Part shown: one piece after another, positions 32,153 to 49,041 of the stretch
Numbering within the stretch: the first letter of the stretch is position 1
Layout: each line of letters opens with the position of its first letter
From: Rutidosis leptorrhynchoides
Lineage: Eukaryota; Streptophyta; Magnoliopsida; Asterales; Asteraceae
Direction: 5' to 3'
DNA: 64,000 nucleotides
Assembly: GCF_046630445.1 (NCBI RefSeq)
Contig: NC_092340.1
Location: 38,688,501-38,752,500 of the forward strand
Program-made: the position numbers and the translations under genes
The notes under the pieces: generated by a model
Told to the model about the DNA's origin: nothing
Seen by the model: only the letters and a program-made list of their open reading frames with translations
Databases searched by the model: none

Positions 32153-35100
32153 TCATCCATCTTGAGGAGTATAATTCAGTACATCGTCTATTTTTACATT
32201 TGGTTTTTTACAAAGATTTTCAAGATTAGCAAACTTCATATTTTCTATCAGTGCACCAGCTGCATCAGCTTCTTTCATGGCGTTTTCATTAATCTTCGAT
32301 GTAATAACAACAGGCATTGGATTTGGCAATTCTGGCAGTTTTCTTTTCATAAAGTTGAAAAAACTTAGTCGTTCAGCAGACTTCGCAAGACGGACGAACT
32401 CGCGTATCCTGTGAGACAGAGCTTGACAATTAAAGATACGCTCTACAAGGGCAGGGATCCCAGCTATCATACATCTTTCATTCTCCTCTTTAGCTTTAAG
32501 CTGTTCTTTCAGCGCGTTATTTTGCTCAAGTATTTTTTCATTCTCCTTTACTAGTTCATCAATTTTGCTCAAGTGTTGCTTTTCTCTGGAGGATAGTTCT
32601 TTGACTTGTTCCTTATAATCCGCCCTCTGTTTGTTGCTATTATATCATAAAGCCTCTTCATCGTATCATATTCCCTCTTTAAGGATGTAGCTAGGGGTGT
32701 TCAAAACCGGATATCCGAAAATTCGGATATCCGAAATTCGGATATCCGAAAATCCGGATAGTGGATTTGCCCATCCGATATCCGAATCCGAAATTTCGGA
32801 TATCCGATTTTCGGATATCCGAAATTTCGGATTCGGATATCGGATTATCCGAATATCCGTACTTTCAATTTCAATTTGAGATTAAATACAATTATATATA
32901 AAAAACAATCCATCCATGCTCTTCCACATCACATCACAACTGTTCTTGAAAATAATGCACCAGTGTTTGAATGAAAAAAGAACATGATTTAAAACACAAC
33001 TAAATTGGTACAGTAGGATAGAAAGATATCATATAAATTAAAATGAAAAAAGAACATGATTTAAGTAAAACAAGCAACTTTTATTCATCATATATCATAT
33101 AAATTATACACGACATATACATGAATGATATCTTACAAGACTTGAATTGGTACAGTAGGATGGAAAGATAATAAGAAACAATAGCATGGACTAACAACTA
33201 TAGCAACAACAGGTACCAATTAGGATAGCAGCAGCAGGTGTTTAAACTTAATAAAATTAGATCTGAATCTGATTCAAAAACCAAAGCGGTGGAGATTTGG
33301 GTACCAATTATGATAGCAGCAGCAGGTACCACCGTCGCCTTTCGAAGTCGAAATGAGATTTGGCCAATTGGGTTTGTGAATTCGTGAAATCAAAATGAGA
33401 TTTGGGTTTGTTACTCTGTGAATTAGAGATATACGAGTAATAATCAATCGTTTGGCCTTATTCTTCTTTAGTAATACAACCCAATGGCCCATTGCCCCAA
33501 TATAATTATAAATATATAAATATTATTTAATTTCTATTATATATATTTTCGGATATTCGGATATCCGAATATCCGAAAAATTTTAAATGTGCTATCCGAA
33601 ACCCGAATCCGAAAATCCGGATATCCGATTTTCGGATATCCGAAAATTCGGATATCCGATTTTTCGGATATTTTTGGATCGGATTTTCGGATTATTCGGA
33701 TTGCGGATTCGGATTCGGATATTATGAACACCCCTAGATGTAGCTACTTGTTCAGTCTTGGCTACTTTCTCTTTTTCAGCAGATAGTTCCTTATTTGTGG
33801 TGATTTCATTGCTTTGCAACTCAGATAGGCGTTGAAGGTCATTTAACCCAGAAGCAATGTTAAGAATGATACTTTGTGCCTTAACCTTCTTAGCATCTGC
33901 ATCAGATAGGCTGCTAAAAAATTGGGCTAGTGAAGGACACACCATGGCGTTCAAAAAATTCATGAAATCCTCGTAAGAGTGTGGTGGTCCCTTTAAAAAA
34001 GATGAAAGTATATTTGTATCAAGATTGGAAAGCGTAATTTGTTTCTGAGAAGAACTAGTGCCAGCTCCTTGGTGAGCGGATGACGGAGGATTTTGACCAG
34101 TTCTTCTTCACTTGGCGAAAGGCGGAATAGTCACTAATGTAGTGTCTTGGCGTGTTGCACTAGCTGTTGGAGATAAAGGGAAATTGTTACTTATAAAGAG
34201 TTCCAATATGCTTCACAAGATTTCAAGGGTGGCATAATGTATAAAGAAGGGATTGAATTATAAAATCCACCAGTACTGGGCCAAAAAGAAAACAAATACA
34301 GGTTGTGGTCTGGTATTTTACTAAATTCAGTGTTATCATTCTCATTACCCGAGGCACGACGTTTCTTAGAAGCAACTCGGTTCATACCTATGTCTTCTAC
34401 TTCTTCTTCTTCATCTTCCTCCTCCCTTACAGCATCCTCTTCAGGAATGGGAGTATCGTCAATAATTGTCTGAGTGGTAAAGGTAAGTTGCGAGTAAGAC
34501 GACGATCGCATGGCGTTAAGCGGAGTAATTTCTGCAGAAGTTTAAAAATCACAGTGGTTAATTGGATAAATAAAGGGGAGCATCTTATTAAGCATATATA
34601 GCAAAAGTAAGCACTTAATCTTTCTCCCAGCAAGAACACAGGCATAACCTTGTGTGATATCCCAATCCTGGCTTACAGATGTCAACGAAAGCATGTGTTC
34701 CCCATATTTAACGTCGTTGATCTGTTCAGCTTTAATTTTCTTAAACAAAATGTTTTCCTTGTTCATTAGTCTTGGAAAGGTAACTGATACGGTATGCAAG
34801 TATTTATGCCAAACTCGAGCAGCTGAGTATTTGTCATCAATTGCATCTTCATTTATAAAGATAAATGAAGCGTACCAATCATTGCTGGGATGATCAAGTG
34901 CGGGTCTCAGAAATCCGTGAACTTTTTTGAATGTAAACCAACCTTTTTTGTAGGATGCTATACGGACCAAATGGCAAAATATCCGAATAGATGGCTCTAT
35001 ATTCCTTGCGTGGCAATACATTTCAAAGATAAGAATCTTTCGAATTGATGCTGGTTCGAATTGACCAACGGTAACACCGTAGAACTTGCAAACTTCTAAA

Positions 35101-35312
35101 AAGAATGGCATAAATGGCAGTCGCAAACAAAAATTGAAAATTGAATGGCCATAAATAGCAACCTTGCCAGGAGGTGGTGAGCAGGCTCTGGCATTAGTTG
35201 CAGGAATTATTGGTTCAACACCAGCTAATCTAGGAAAACATTGCAGTAGCTCGCCCAAATATTTCTCATTTACTCTGCTATGAATAGCTGTAACATCCTT
35301 TATGGCTGCCAT
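32153..35312 (-). pseudogene. Tat-element accessory protein (PF04195-like), right copy, split by hAT MITE
   Basis: Inverted copy of the gene at 29211, starting MAAIKDVTAIHSRVNEKYLG at 35312. Exon 1 is unbroken for 256 codons, but the splice donor has become a/ttaagt, so the frame would read into the intron. Exon 2 (about 34525 down) is interrupted at 32692-33736 by a MITE and has a 2-base insertion near 32642. It retains the true C-terminus missing from the left copy: NNALKEQLKAKEENERC, then a region ending NVKIDDVLNYTPQDG at 32153. It is antisense to the plus-strand integrase at 30941, the standard Tat layout. Homology with the left copy ends at about 35634 (28893 on the left). Confidence 0.7.
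32692..33736. mobile_element. hAT-type MITE, 1045 bp, 8 bp TSD, ggatatccga subterminal repeats
   Basis: Ends taggggtgttca / tgaacaccccta, flanked by gatgtagc at 32684-32691 and 33737-33744. The 8 bp duplication and TAGGGGTG ends fit hAT. Both subterminal regions (32703-32865 and 33546-33722) are packed with the palindrome ggatatccga and variants. The centre has no transposase. The homologous site in the left copy (about 30778-30790) lacks the insertion and carries a single gatgtagc (as its complement). Confidence 0.93.
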
Positions 35313-35634
35313 TAAGGTTTTAATGAAACATGAAGTAAAGAAGGTATTGATGGTAAAAGATGAACACTGTAGAAGGAAGCTGTAAAAGTGAATGCTCGAT
35401 TAGGGTTTATGGTGGTTAAAAAGGAAAAAGTTGTGACAGCTGTGCTTGGTGGTGATTTTGGGGGTTTTATTTTCAACCACACACGTGTATGGACACGATT
35501 AAAAGGTGAATACGAAGAAACGCTTTTTACAGCTGGAGGCGCGTGGGGTATTATAGCCATGTAAAAACAATCATTACGAAGTCAGTAAATTTCGCCTATC
35601 ATTTAATGCCTGTAAATGTGCTCCCCGATGCAAA

Positions 35635-35995
35635 GCCAACTACACTCTTCAAAATATTTAACTAATACAACTCTCAAACAAGGGTAAGAAATAAAGAAAT
35701 AATCAAATACTTAAAGTGTATTGATTGGTGCAAATTGGAATGAAGACTTAGCCCTCCTTTTATAACCAAGTCACCTACCTCCAACTTTCTCCTCCCACCT
35801 ATGTGGGATAACATCCTTCACAAAGTAACCATATCAATTTTTTCTATCAAAAAATAAAACCAATAACATTATTAAATAATCACACTGGACTAATGCTCCA
35901 TATAAGTTAATTATTAGTAACTCATTTACACATAGAGAAATATACTGTTAGGATTATAAAATTATGATGTGATATATGGCTTATTGTAAGGAGGG
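35635..35995 (-). mobile_element. LTR-like fragment, minus strand
   Basis: On the minus strand it has tatcccacataggtgggag, then ttataaaaggagggctaagt (TATA box with leader). This is the usual look of a copia LTR promoter. Both ends are undefined. It sits between the Tat debris and the next gypsy LTR. Confidence 0.4.
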
Positions 35996-36348
35996 TATAA
36001 CAATCCTCACTTTTTCATTCCGAATTTATCAAATTGCCCTTAGGGTTTTATTGTCATATTCTGTGTATTAACATTAGAGTTGTTATTCAGATGTAATAAG
36101 TGCCCGAGTAATTAAAACGATCTGTAAATTAATTCTTGTAATTAATAACCTGAAACCTCAACCTCAAATATTAATTAAAACCCTAATCTTGTAAACCCTA
36201 ACCCTAATACTAAATTAATAATATAAACTATATGTAATCAATTAAATGTGACTTTTATATGAATTAAACTAAATTAGAACTTAAGTAAATATTAATAAAA
36301 GACATGGACTAGTAAATAAATAAAAGGTATTTTAAATAAATGTAATCT

Positions 36349-36351
<3 letters not shown>

Positions 36352-36402
<51 letters not shown>
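36352..36402. repeat. (TA)n microsatellite
   Basis: About 25 uninterrupted TA units. Confidence 0.95.
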
Positions 36403-36404
<2 letters not shown>

Positions 36405-37986
36405 ACTTAATTGCCGAAATAAAAAATATAAATAATTATATAAATTATGATTGGGTCGGTTTATAAAAAAAAAAAAAAGGAAGACTTGATCATTAAGTAA
36501 TCCTTGATCTTTAAGTAATTAGATTGTGTTTAGGATTCTAAAAAGCTCAACTATATAAAGGCCTCATGTTATCTCATAATGTGCATCACAATTTCAACTC
36601 AAAAACCCTCCCATCCTTGTGTTATTAGTCGATAGTTTCCTGCACTCCAAACAGCCCACAATCGTCTTCCAATCACCATCCAAAACAGCCCTTTTTCTGC
36701 TATATTTAGTCGACCACAACAGCCTTTTCTGCAGCCTTTTTTCAGTCGACCACCATCACATGAACACACATCCCTGCTGCGTTTTTACAGCCCATTCGCC
36801 ACCCCTTCAGTAGGCCAAACATTCGCCCAAAAGTCCCTCACTGCAATTGCTACTTTTGCTGTTTTCTTGCTCCAGTTTCGTGACCCAAACAGCCCCATAA
36901 TCGATCATTGTTGCTACATTTTTTTCCTGCTGCTGCTGTTTTTGTCGTGACCAAAGAAGGTCCAAAACCCATCTATTTTGGGTCACACTTGCTGCTGGTT
37001 TTCAGTTTCTATTTCGGGTTAAAATTACCACCTTTTCTTGGTCTTAAAGCATCCTAAGGTATACCTAAAACCCTAGCTAAATGATACTTATTAATTTATT
37101 TACTTTAAGTATTATGTTGATTAATTATAAATTGATCATGGTGTTAGTTAAATAAAAGAAGTAATATGAATGATGATCATGAAGATAGATAAATAAATGG
37201 TTAAAAGTATTATGGATATTAATTAGTTAATGATAATTAATAAGTAAGGTTGTTGAATATGATTTTGATTAATAGATAATGTATTATGATTAAGATTGTT
37301 CTAGTTAATATAATTATGATGGTTAAGAATGGTGAACATGATTAAAAGATAAAAGATTATGAATAAGGTTAAAGTTATAATGAAAGATTATGTTTATGAT
37401 TAATAAGAATAGGTATTATGAATAATGATGCATGAATGATTATAAAGATATAAAGCTAGTTAAAAAGATAAAGATTATGAATATGAATTGATTATGATTT
37501 TATGTGTTAATGATTAATGAGATAATGATGATTTAAAAGTTTAAGATTATGAATGTGAATAATTAACATGATTCATGATTATGATAAATAGGTTATGATT
37601 TTATGTACATGAAAGGATTAGTGTTAATATATGAAAAAGGATTAGTAAATAATAATGATAATAATACACATGCATGCATGCATGCATGCGTACGTATGTA
37701 CATGTATATGTTGTAGATATATACGCGTGTATATATGTATATATATCCATGTGTGAATATGTATGTATATGTACGTGTGTATGTATGTAGGAGCATGTGT
37801 ATATGTATTATGTATATAAGACAAGAAATTTCAATAAGATGATAAGTAAATATATGTATATATATGTACCACCTTTACACTAATGTATATGTAACACATA
37901 CATAACATATATACATATATATTATAGCTATAAGCATATACATAATATAACAATAAAGATTATATGTATATGTAACATGTAGCTAT

Positions 37987-37988
<2 letters not shown>

Positions 37989-38049
<61 letters not shown>
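37989..38049. repeat. (TA)n microsatellite
   Basis: About 30 uninterrupted TA units. A third array of about 24 units lies at 38173-38220. Confidence 0.95.
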
Positions 38050-38052
<3 letters not shown>

Positions 38053-38171
38053 CACATATAATGGTAAGATTACATAATAGTTGATTGATTAAAGAATAAT
38101 ATTATTATTATTATTACAACTTGTAAACCTATCTATATGGTAACACTTAAAGTACACTAAGTATATTATCA

Positions 38172-38226
<55 letters not shown>

Positions 38227-39058
38227 AATACATTAATAATTTTTTATGTGTATACACATATAACGTGAAGGTTATAATTAAAGATAACGTACAAAGACTA
38301 CAAACATCACCGCTACTTGTGGCCTATGGTGGTCCTTGTTGCCTTATGGGAACCGCTTGTGGATTTCGAATGCCACGACTTAGATTCTGGTCAAGAATCC
38401 TGGGCGCCCAGTAACAACATATCATTCGAGTGACTTGCATGATAGCAACGAAGTTTGGGCGAGATTGTACAACATCTTTGTGAAGAATTATAACCCGAAC
38501 ATACTAAAATTAGAAACTTGCTGTAAGTGGAAGCTTTCCATAAATAGTAGGTTCCCAAAAATAGAAACTTTTGAGAAATAGGAACTTTTCTCGAGAATCG
38601 CCACTGTTAATATAGTTGCTATATTAATAAACTAACTTTATATCTGTTAAACATTAACTAATCAAAGATTATATCTCTAGGTTGAGATCTCCGATTACAT
38701 ACTCCGTTCATACTACTTGCGTGTAATCTTACTTGCTTCTAAGGTAAACTTCATAGACCCTCTTTTTACTATTTATTAACTGTTTTACAACTTTTGGGGT
38801 GAGACACATGCTTGCTTTTAAATGATTTACAATTTAGACACAAGTACCTAAACTATTTGATATGCAACTTCGTGAGACTTTTGTTAACTTGTATTGATTA
38901 TATCTTTACATGCAAATCCCCGCCATAATATCGTTAATTGCTGGAATTGAAATATTGCAAGCTTAATTATTGTGAGTAGGCCTATTGAGAGTGACGTCTC
39001 TACCCATTGGCATGATCTTCAAGGAGGTACATAATAATGATTGCCGACACCCGTACAG

Positions 39059-42000
39059 TGAAATGTCCCGTTCATATTTATTATAAACGTTCCATATTAA
39101 TTGATTTCGTTGCGAGGTTTTGACCTCTATATGAGACGTTTTTCAAAGACTGCATTCATTTTTAAAACAACCATAACCTTTATTTTATCAATAAAGGTTT
39201 CAAAAGTATTACGTAGATTATCAAATAATGATAATCTAAAATATACTGTTTACACACGACCATTACATAATGGTTTACAATAGAAATATATTACATCGAC
39301 ATATGTTTCTTGAATGCAGTTTTCACATAATATCATACAAACATGGACTCCAAATCTTGTCCTTATTTTAGTATGCAACAGCGGAAGCTCTTAATATTCA
39401 CCTGAGAATAAACATGCTTTAAACGTCAACAAAAAATGTTGGTGACTTATAGGTTTAACCTATATATATCAAATCGTAACAATAGACCACAAGATTTCAT
39501 ATTTCAATATACATCCCATACATAGAGATAAAAATCATTCATATGGTGAACACCTGGTAACCGACATTAACAAGATGCATATATAAGAATATCCCCATCA
39601 TTCCGGGAAACCCTTCGGATATGATATAAATTTCGAAGTACTAAAGCATCCGGTACTTTGGATGGGGTTTGTTAGGCCCAATAGATCTATCTTTAGGATT
39701 CACATCAATTAGGGTGTCTGTTCCCTAATTCTTAGATTACCAGACTTAATAAAAAGGGGCATATTCGATTTCGATAATTCAACCATAGAATGTAGTTTCA
39801 CGTACTTGTGTCTATTTTGTAAATCATTTATAAAACCTGCATGTATTCTCATTCCAAAAATATTAGATTTTAAAAGTGGGACTATAACTCACTTTCACAG
39901 ATTTTTAACTTCGTCGGGAAGTAAGACTTGGCCACTGGTTGATTCACGAACCTATAACAATATATACATATATATCAAAGTATGTTCAAAATATATTTAC
40001 AATACTTTTAATACATTTTGATGTTTTAAGTTTATTAAGTCAGCTGTCCTCGTTAGTAACCTACAACTAGTTGTCCACAGTTAGATGTACAGAAATAAAT
40101 CGATAAATATTATCTTGAATCAATCCACGACCCAGTGTATACGTATCTCAGTATTGATCACAACTCAAACTATATATATTTTGGAATCAACCTCAACCCT
40201 GTATAGCTAACTCCAACATTCACATATAGAGTGTCTATGGTTGTTCCGAAATATATATAGATGTGTCGACATGATAGGTCGAAACATTGTATATGTGTCT
40301 ATGGTATCTCAAGATTACATAATATACAATACAAGTTGATTAAGTTAATGTTGGAATAGATTTGTTACCAATTTTCACGTAGCTAAAATGAGTAGTTTTT
40401 ACCAATTTTGTTTTGCTCGCCATTTATTCGTTTCTAATCCGTTTTGAGTGATTTAAGCGGCCACGGTTTCGTATTGAACTTGAATTTATGAAACTAAATA
40501 GAAAAGGTATAGGTTTATAGTCGGAAATACAAGTTACAAGTCGTTTTTGAAAGAGGTAGTCATTTCCGTCGAAAGAACGACATCTTGATGACTGTTTTGA
40601 AAAACATAATTTCACTTTGAGTTTAACCATGATTTTTGGATATGGTTTCATGTTCATAAGAAAAATCATTTTCCCAGAAGTATAGCTTTTAAATCAAAGT
40701 TTTTCATAGTTTTAATTATCCAAACCAAAACAGCCCCCGGTTGTAACTACGACGGCGTAAATCCGGTTTTATGGTGTTTATCGTGTTTCTGGGTTTTAAA
40801 TCATTAAGTTAACATATCATATAGATATAGATCATGTGTATAGTTGATTTTAAAAGTGTAGTTAGAAGGATTAACTTTATTTGCGAACAAGTTTAGAATT
40901 AACTAAACTATGTTCTAGTGATTACTAGTTTACCACTTCGAATATGATAGCTTTTTATGTATGAATCGAATGATGTTATGAATATAATTACTACCTTAAG
41001 TTCCTTAGATAAACCTACTGGAAAAGAGAAAAATGGATCTAGCTTCAACGGATCCTTGGATGGCTCGAAGTTCTTGAAGTAGAATCATGACACGAAAACA
41101 AGTTCAAGTAAGATCATCACTTGAAATAAGATTGTTATAGTTATAGAAATTGAACCAAAGTTTGAATATGATTATTACCTTGTATTAGAATGATAACCTA
41201 CTGTAAGAAACAAAGATTTCTTGAGGTTGGATGATCAACTTACAAGATTGGAAGTGAGCTAGCAAACTTGAAAGTATTCTTGATTTTATGAAACTAGAAC
41301 TTTTAGAATTTATGAAGAACACTTAGAACTTGAAGATAGAACTTGAGAGAGATCAATTAGATGAATAAAATTGAAGAATGAAAGTGTTTGTATGTGTTTT
41401 TGGTCGTTGGTGTATGGATTAGATATAAAGGATATGTAATTTTATTTTTATGTAAATAAGTCATGAATGATTACTCATATTTTTGTAATTTTATGAGATA
41501 TTTCATGCTAGTTGCCAAATGATGGTTCCCACATGTGTTAGGTGACTCACATGGGCTGCTAAGAGCTGATCATTGGAGTGTATATACCAATAGTACATAC
41601 ACCTAAAAGCTGTGTATTGTACGAGTACGAATACGGGTGCATACGAGTAGAATTGTTGATGAAACTGAACGAGAATGTAATTGTAAGAATTTTTGTTAAG
41701 TATAAGTATTTTGATAAATGTATTGAAGTCTTTCAAAAGTGTATGAATACATATTAAAACACTACATGTATATACATTTTAACTGAGTCGTTAAGTCATC
41801 GTTAGTCGTTACATGTAAGTGTTGTTTTGAAACCTTTAGGTTAACGATCTTGTTAAATGTTGTTAACCCATTGTTTATTAAATGAAATGAGATGTTAAAT
41901 TATTACATTATCATGATATCATGATGTATTAATATATCTTAATATGATATATATACATTAAATGTCGTTACAACGATAATCGTTACATATATGTCTCGTT

Positions 42001-42314
42001 TCAAAATCATTAAGTTAGTAGTCTTATTTTTACATATGTAGTTCATTGCTAATATACTTAATGATATGTTTACTTATCATAATATCATGTTAACTATATA
42101 TATATATCCATATATATGTCATCATATAGTTTTTACAAGTTTTAACGTTCGTGAATCGCCAGTCAACTTGGGTGGTCAATTGTCTATATGAAACCTATTT
42201 CAATTAATCAAGTCTTAACAAGTTTGATTGCTTAACATGTTGGAAAAAATTAATCATGTAAATAACAATTTCATTTAATATATATATAAATATGGAAAAG
42301 TTCGGGTCACTACA
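39059..42314 (-). repeat. 3' LTR of the F-box chromovirus
   Basis: tgaaatgtcccg...gggtcactaca, 3256 bp. Lacks the long TA array of its partner. Confidence 0.95.
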
Positions 42315-42349
42315 GTACCTACCCGTTAAATAAATTTCGTCCCGAAATT

Positions 42350-47266
<4,917 letters not shown>

Positions 47267-47396
47267 TTTCTTCAAAATAGTCAAATGAAACAAGTTAATC
47301 ATACAGAATATTAAGAGTAGTCAATAGTATCTCGTAGTATAATATGAACTCATTTATAAAAGCTTTTTCTTCATATTAGTGTTTTATAAGTTTAAA

Positions 47397-47419
47397 TTCG
47401 GGTAGTACCTACCCGTTAA
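47397..47419 (-). other. Internal copy of the PPT/3'-LTR junction
   Basis: These 23 bases match 42301-42329 (the inner edge of the 3' LTR plus the adjoining polypurine side) except that six bases (cactac) are missing. It lies between the F-box relic and gag, where no such sequence is expected. Confidence 0.75.
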
Positions 47420-47607
47420 GTTCATACTTAGTAGCTAATATACAATTCAACTACTACAATTCTATATGAAAAACTGATTATAATAATATTTCGCGTTCAA
47501 ACTTTTACACAATATTTTACAAACTTACAATACCGCTTATTTTACATATAGCATGAAATATAGCACACAATAAATTTGATACAAGATGGTTGTGAAGATA
47601 ATTCTAG

Positions 47608-48304
47608 CTAGTAAATAAGTCGTTCAGCAAAGGCAATAAATACACGTAATTCATACGTCCAGAAACAAGTCATGCATTCTGGTTTTACTAGGACTACTTC
47701 CCATCCTTGGTCTTGTGGAACATAACCGTTATGGCCGTTGATAAGACAGCGTGTTGTAACGTCGTCAAAGGGACGAGGGTTACGTAATGTCCAACAGTCC
47801 CGTAACAATCTAAAAACCTCATTTCTTAACCCAATTACCGACTCCGTCACTTGTGGGAACGTTTTGTTTAATAGTTGTAGCCCGATGTTCTTATTCTCAC
47901 TTTGGTGAGAAGCGAACATTACTAACCCGTAAGCATAACATGCTTCTTTATGTTGCATGTTAGCCGCTTTTTCTAAATCACGAAGTCCTATATTCGGATA
48001 TATTGAGTCAAAATAATTTCTTAACCCGTTGCGTAAAATAGCATTTGGGTTCCCCGTAATATATGCGTCAAAGTAAACACATCATAACTTATGGATTTCC
48101 CAATGTGATATCCCCCATCTTTCGAACGAAAGCCTTTTATAAATCAAGGCATTCTTGGAACGTTCTTCGAATGTCTTACAAACTGATCTCGCCTTAAATA
48201 GTTGTGCCGAGGAATTCTGACCGACTCTAGACAAGATTTCATCAATCATGTCTCCGGGTAGGTCTCTTAAAATATGGGTTGTCTATCCATTTTGTGCTTT
48301 TATA
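47608..48304 (-). pseudogene. F-box protein carried inside the chromovirus
   Basis: One frame (48282-47608) reads LRDLPGDMIDEILSRVG, AQLFKARSVCKTFEE and IYKRLSFERW, an F-box of the kind that binds SKP1 in SCF ubiquitin ligases. It continues GNPNAILRNGLRNYF, LRDLEKAANMQHKEACYAYG and ends CMTCFWTYELRVFIAFAERL. Order and motifs recall the plant At2g35280/At1g67623 F-box family. Stops at 48283-48285 (TAG, just before the F-box) and 48082-48084 (TGA, between F-box and the rest) break it. There is no ATG before the F-box, but a good acceptor (ctattttacag, ending at 48305) suggests the original start was spliced in. It is sense to the element, between primer-binding site and gag. Confidence 0.8.
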
Positions 48305-48426
48305 CTGTAAAATAGACAAGAGTTAGATTCATATAAAAATACTTATTAATACAAGCAATTTTTACATATATCATAAAGCATAAGCACACTATATTACAAA
48401 TATTAAACCACACGAATACAACTATC

Positions 48427-49041
48427 TTATTCCGACTCGCTCGTTTCTTTTTCTTCGGTTTTGGTTCGTTTTGCCAAGTTTCTAGGGATATATGATGTTC
48501 CCTTAATACGAGCCTTCATTTTCCACATTGGTTTAGAAAAACCTGGTGGTTTAAAGGTTTCCGGGTTATTGTCACAACTTAAGAAATACGGGTGTTGACG
48601 ATACATATAAAGTTCATCGGGTTTGGAATCAAATTTCTCTATTTTTATGCCCTTTCCCTTATTGTTCTCTTTTGTCTTATTAAATTGTGTTGGGGTAATT
48701 TCTATAACATCATCGGAATCCTTGTCGGGATCCGATTCATCGGAGAATTGGTAATCCTCCCAATACTTTGCTTCCTTGGCGGAAACACCATTGACCATAA
48801 TTAACTTTGGTCGGTTGGTTGAGGATTTTCTTCTACTTAACCGTTTTATTATTTCCCCCACTGGTTCTATTTCTTCTTCCGGTTCCGATTCTTCTTCCGG
48901 TTCCGACTCTTCTTCCGGTTCCGACTCTTCCTCCGGTTCCTCTTCGGGAACTTGTGAATCAGTCCACGAATCATTCCAATTTACATTTGACTCTTCATTA
49001 TTATTAGGTGAGTCAATGGGACTTGTTCTAGAGGTAGACAT
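48427..49041 (-). CDS. Acidic ORF of unknown function upstream of F-box and gag
   Basis: 204 residues from the first ATG inside the element (MSTSRTSPIDSPNNNEESNV). Residues about 30-62 are Glu/Pro/Ser repeats of the unit SEPEEE, coded by 18 bp tandem repeats at about 48868-48940. Then a basic patch (KRLSRRKSSTNRPK), an acidic patch (DESDPDKDSDD), a Lys-rich stretch (KENNKGKGIKIEKF) and a basic end (MWKMKARIKGTSYIPRNLAK). No transmembrane segment, zinc finger or known domain seen. Unlike gag-pol and the F-box it has no stop, which may reflect selection or chance. It is too short for a gag and could be part of the captured host gene or an element gene. Family not recognised. Confidence 0.6.
   Translation of the reverse strand: MSTSRTSPIDSPNNNEESNVNWNDSWTDSQVPEEEPEEESEPEEESEPEEESEPEEEIEPVGEIIKRLSRRKSSTNRPKLIMVNGVSAKEAKYWEDYQFSDESDPDKDSDDVIEITPTQFNKTKENNKGKGIKIEKFDSKPDELYMYRQHPYFLSCDNNPETFKPPGFSKPMWKMKARIKGTSYIPRNLAKRTKTEEKETSESE

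Larger units (their letters stand above)
35996..39058 (+). mobile_element. Plus-strand gypsy 5' LTR (LTR E), first part
   Basis: Starts about tataacaatcctcac (the TG has probably decayed; compare the end of the LTR at 57073). It has a TATA box (ctatataaagg, about 36550), a leader rich in cagccc and gtcgacca strings, three long TA microsatellites, and is interrupted at 39058 by a 13.5 kb element. It resumes at 52566. Total length without the insertion is about 3.46 kb. Confidence 0.65.

Noticed and set aside
32697-32879. Frames rich in Ser-Asp-Ile-Arg at 32697-32879 and 33537-33786
   Set aside because: They are translations of the ggatatccga subterminal repeats of the hAT MITE, not genes.
32692-33736. 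Regular ggatatccga palindromes as a possible CRISPR-like array
   Set aside because: Spacing is irregular, there are no unique spacers, the organism is a plant, and the block has MITE ends with a TSD.
36090-36210. aaaccctaaccctaat strings resembling telomere repeat
   Set aside because: Only two or three imperfect units inside an LTR; not an interstitial telomere array.
37593-37824. Tyr/Thr/His-rich minus frames
   Set aside because: Products of tatgtatg/catgcatg simple sequence in LTR E.
39806-40021. 71-codon frame found in both family-B LTRs and, altered, in the solo LTR (3473)
   Set aside because: Shared because the LTR is shared; it is antisense to the element, short, and the solo copy shows a different C-terminus from indels.
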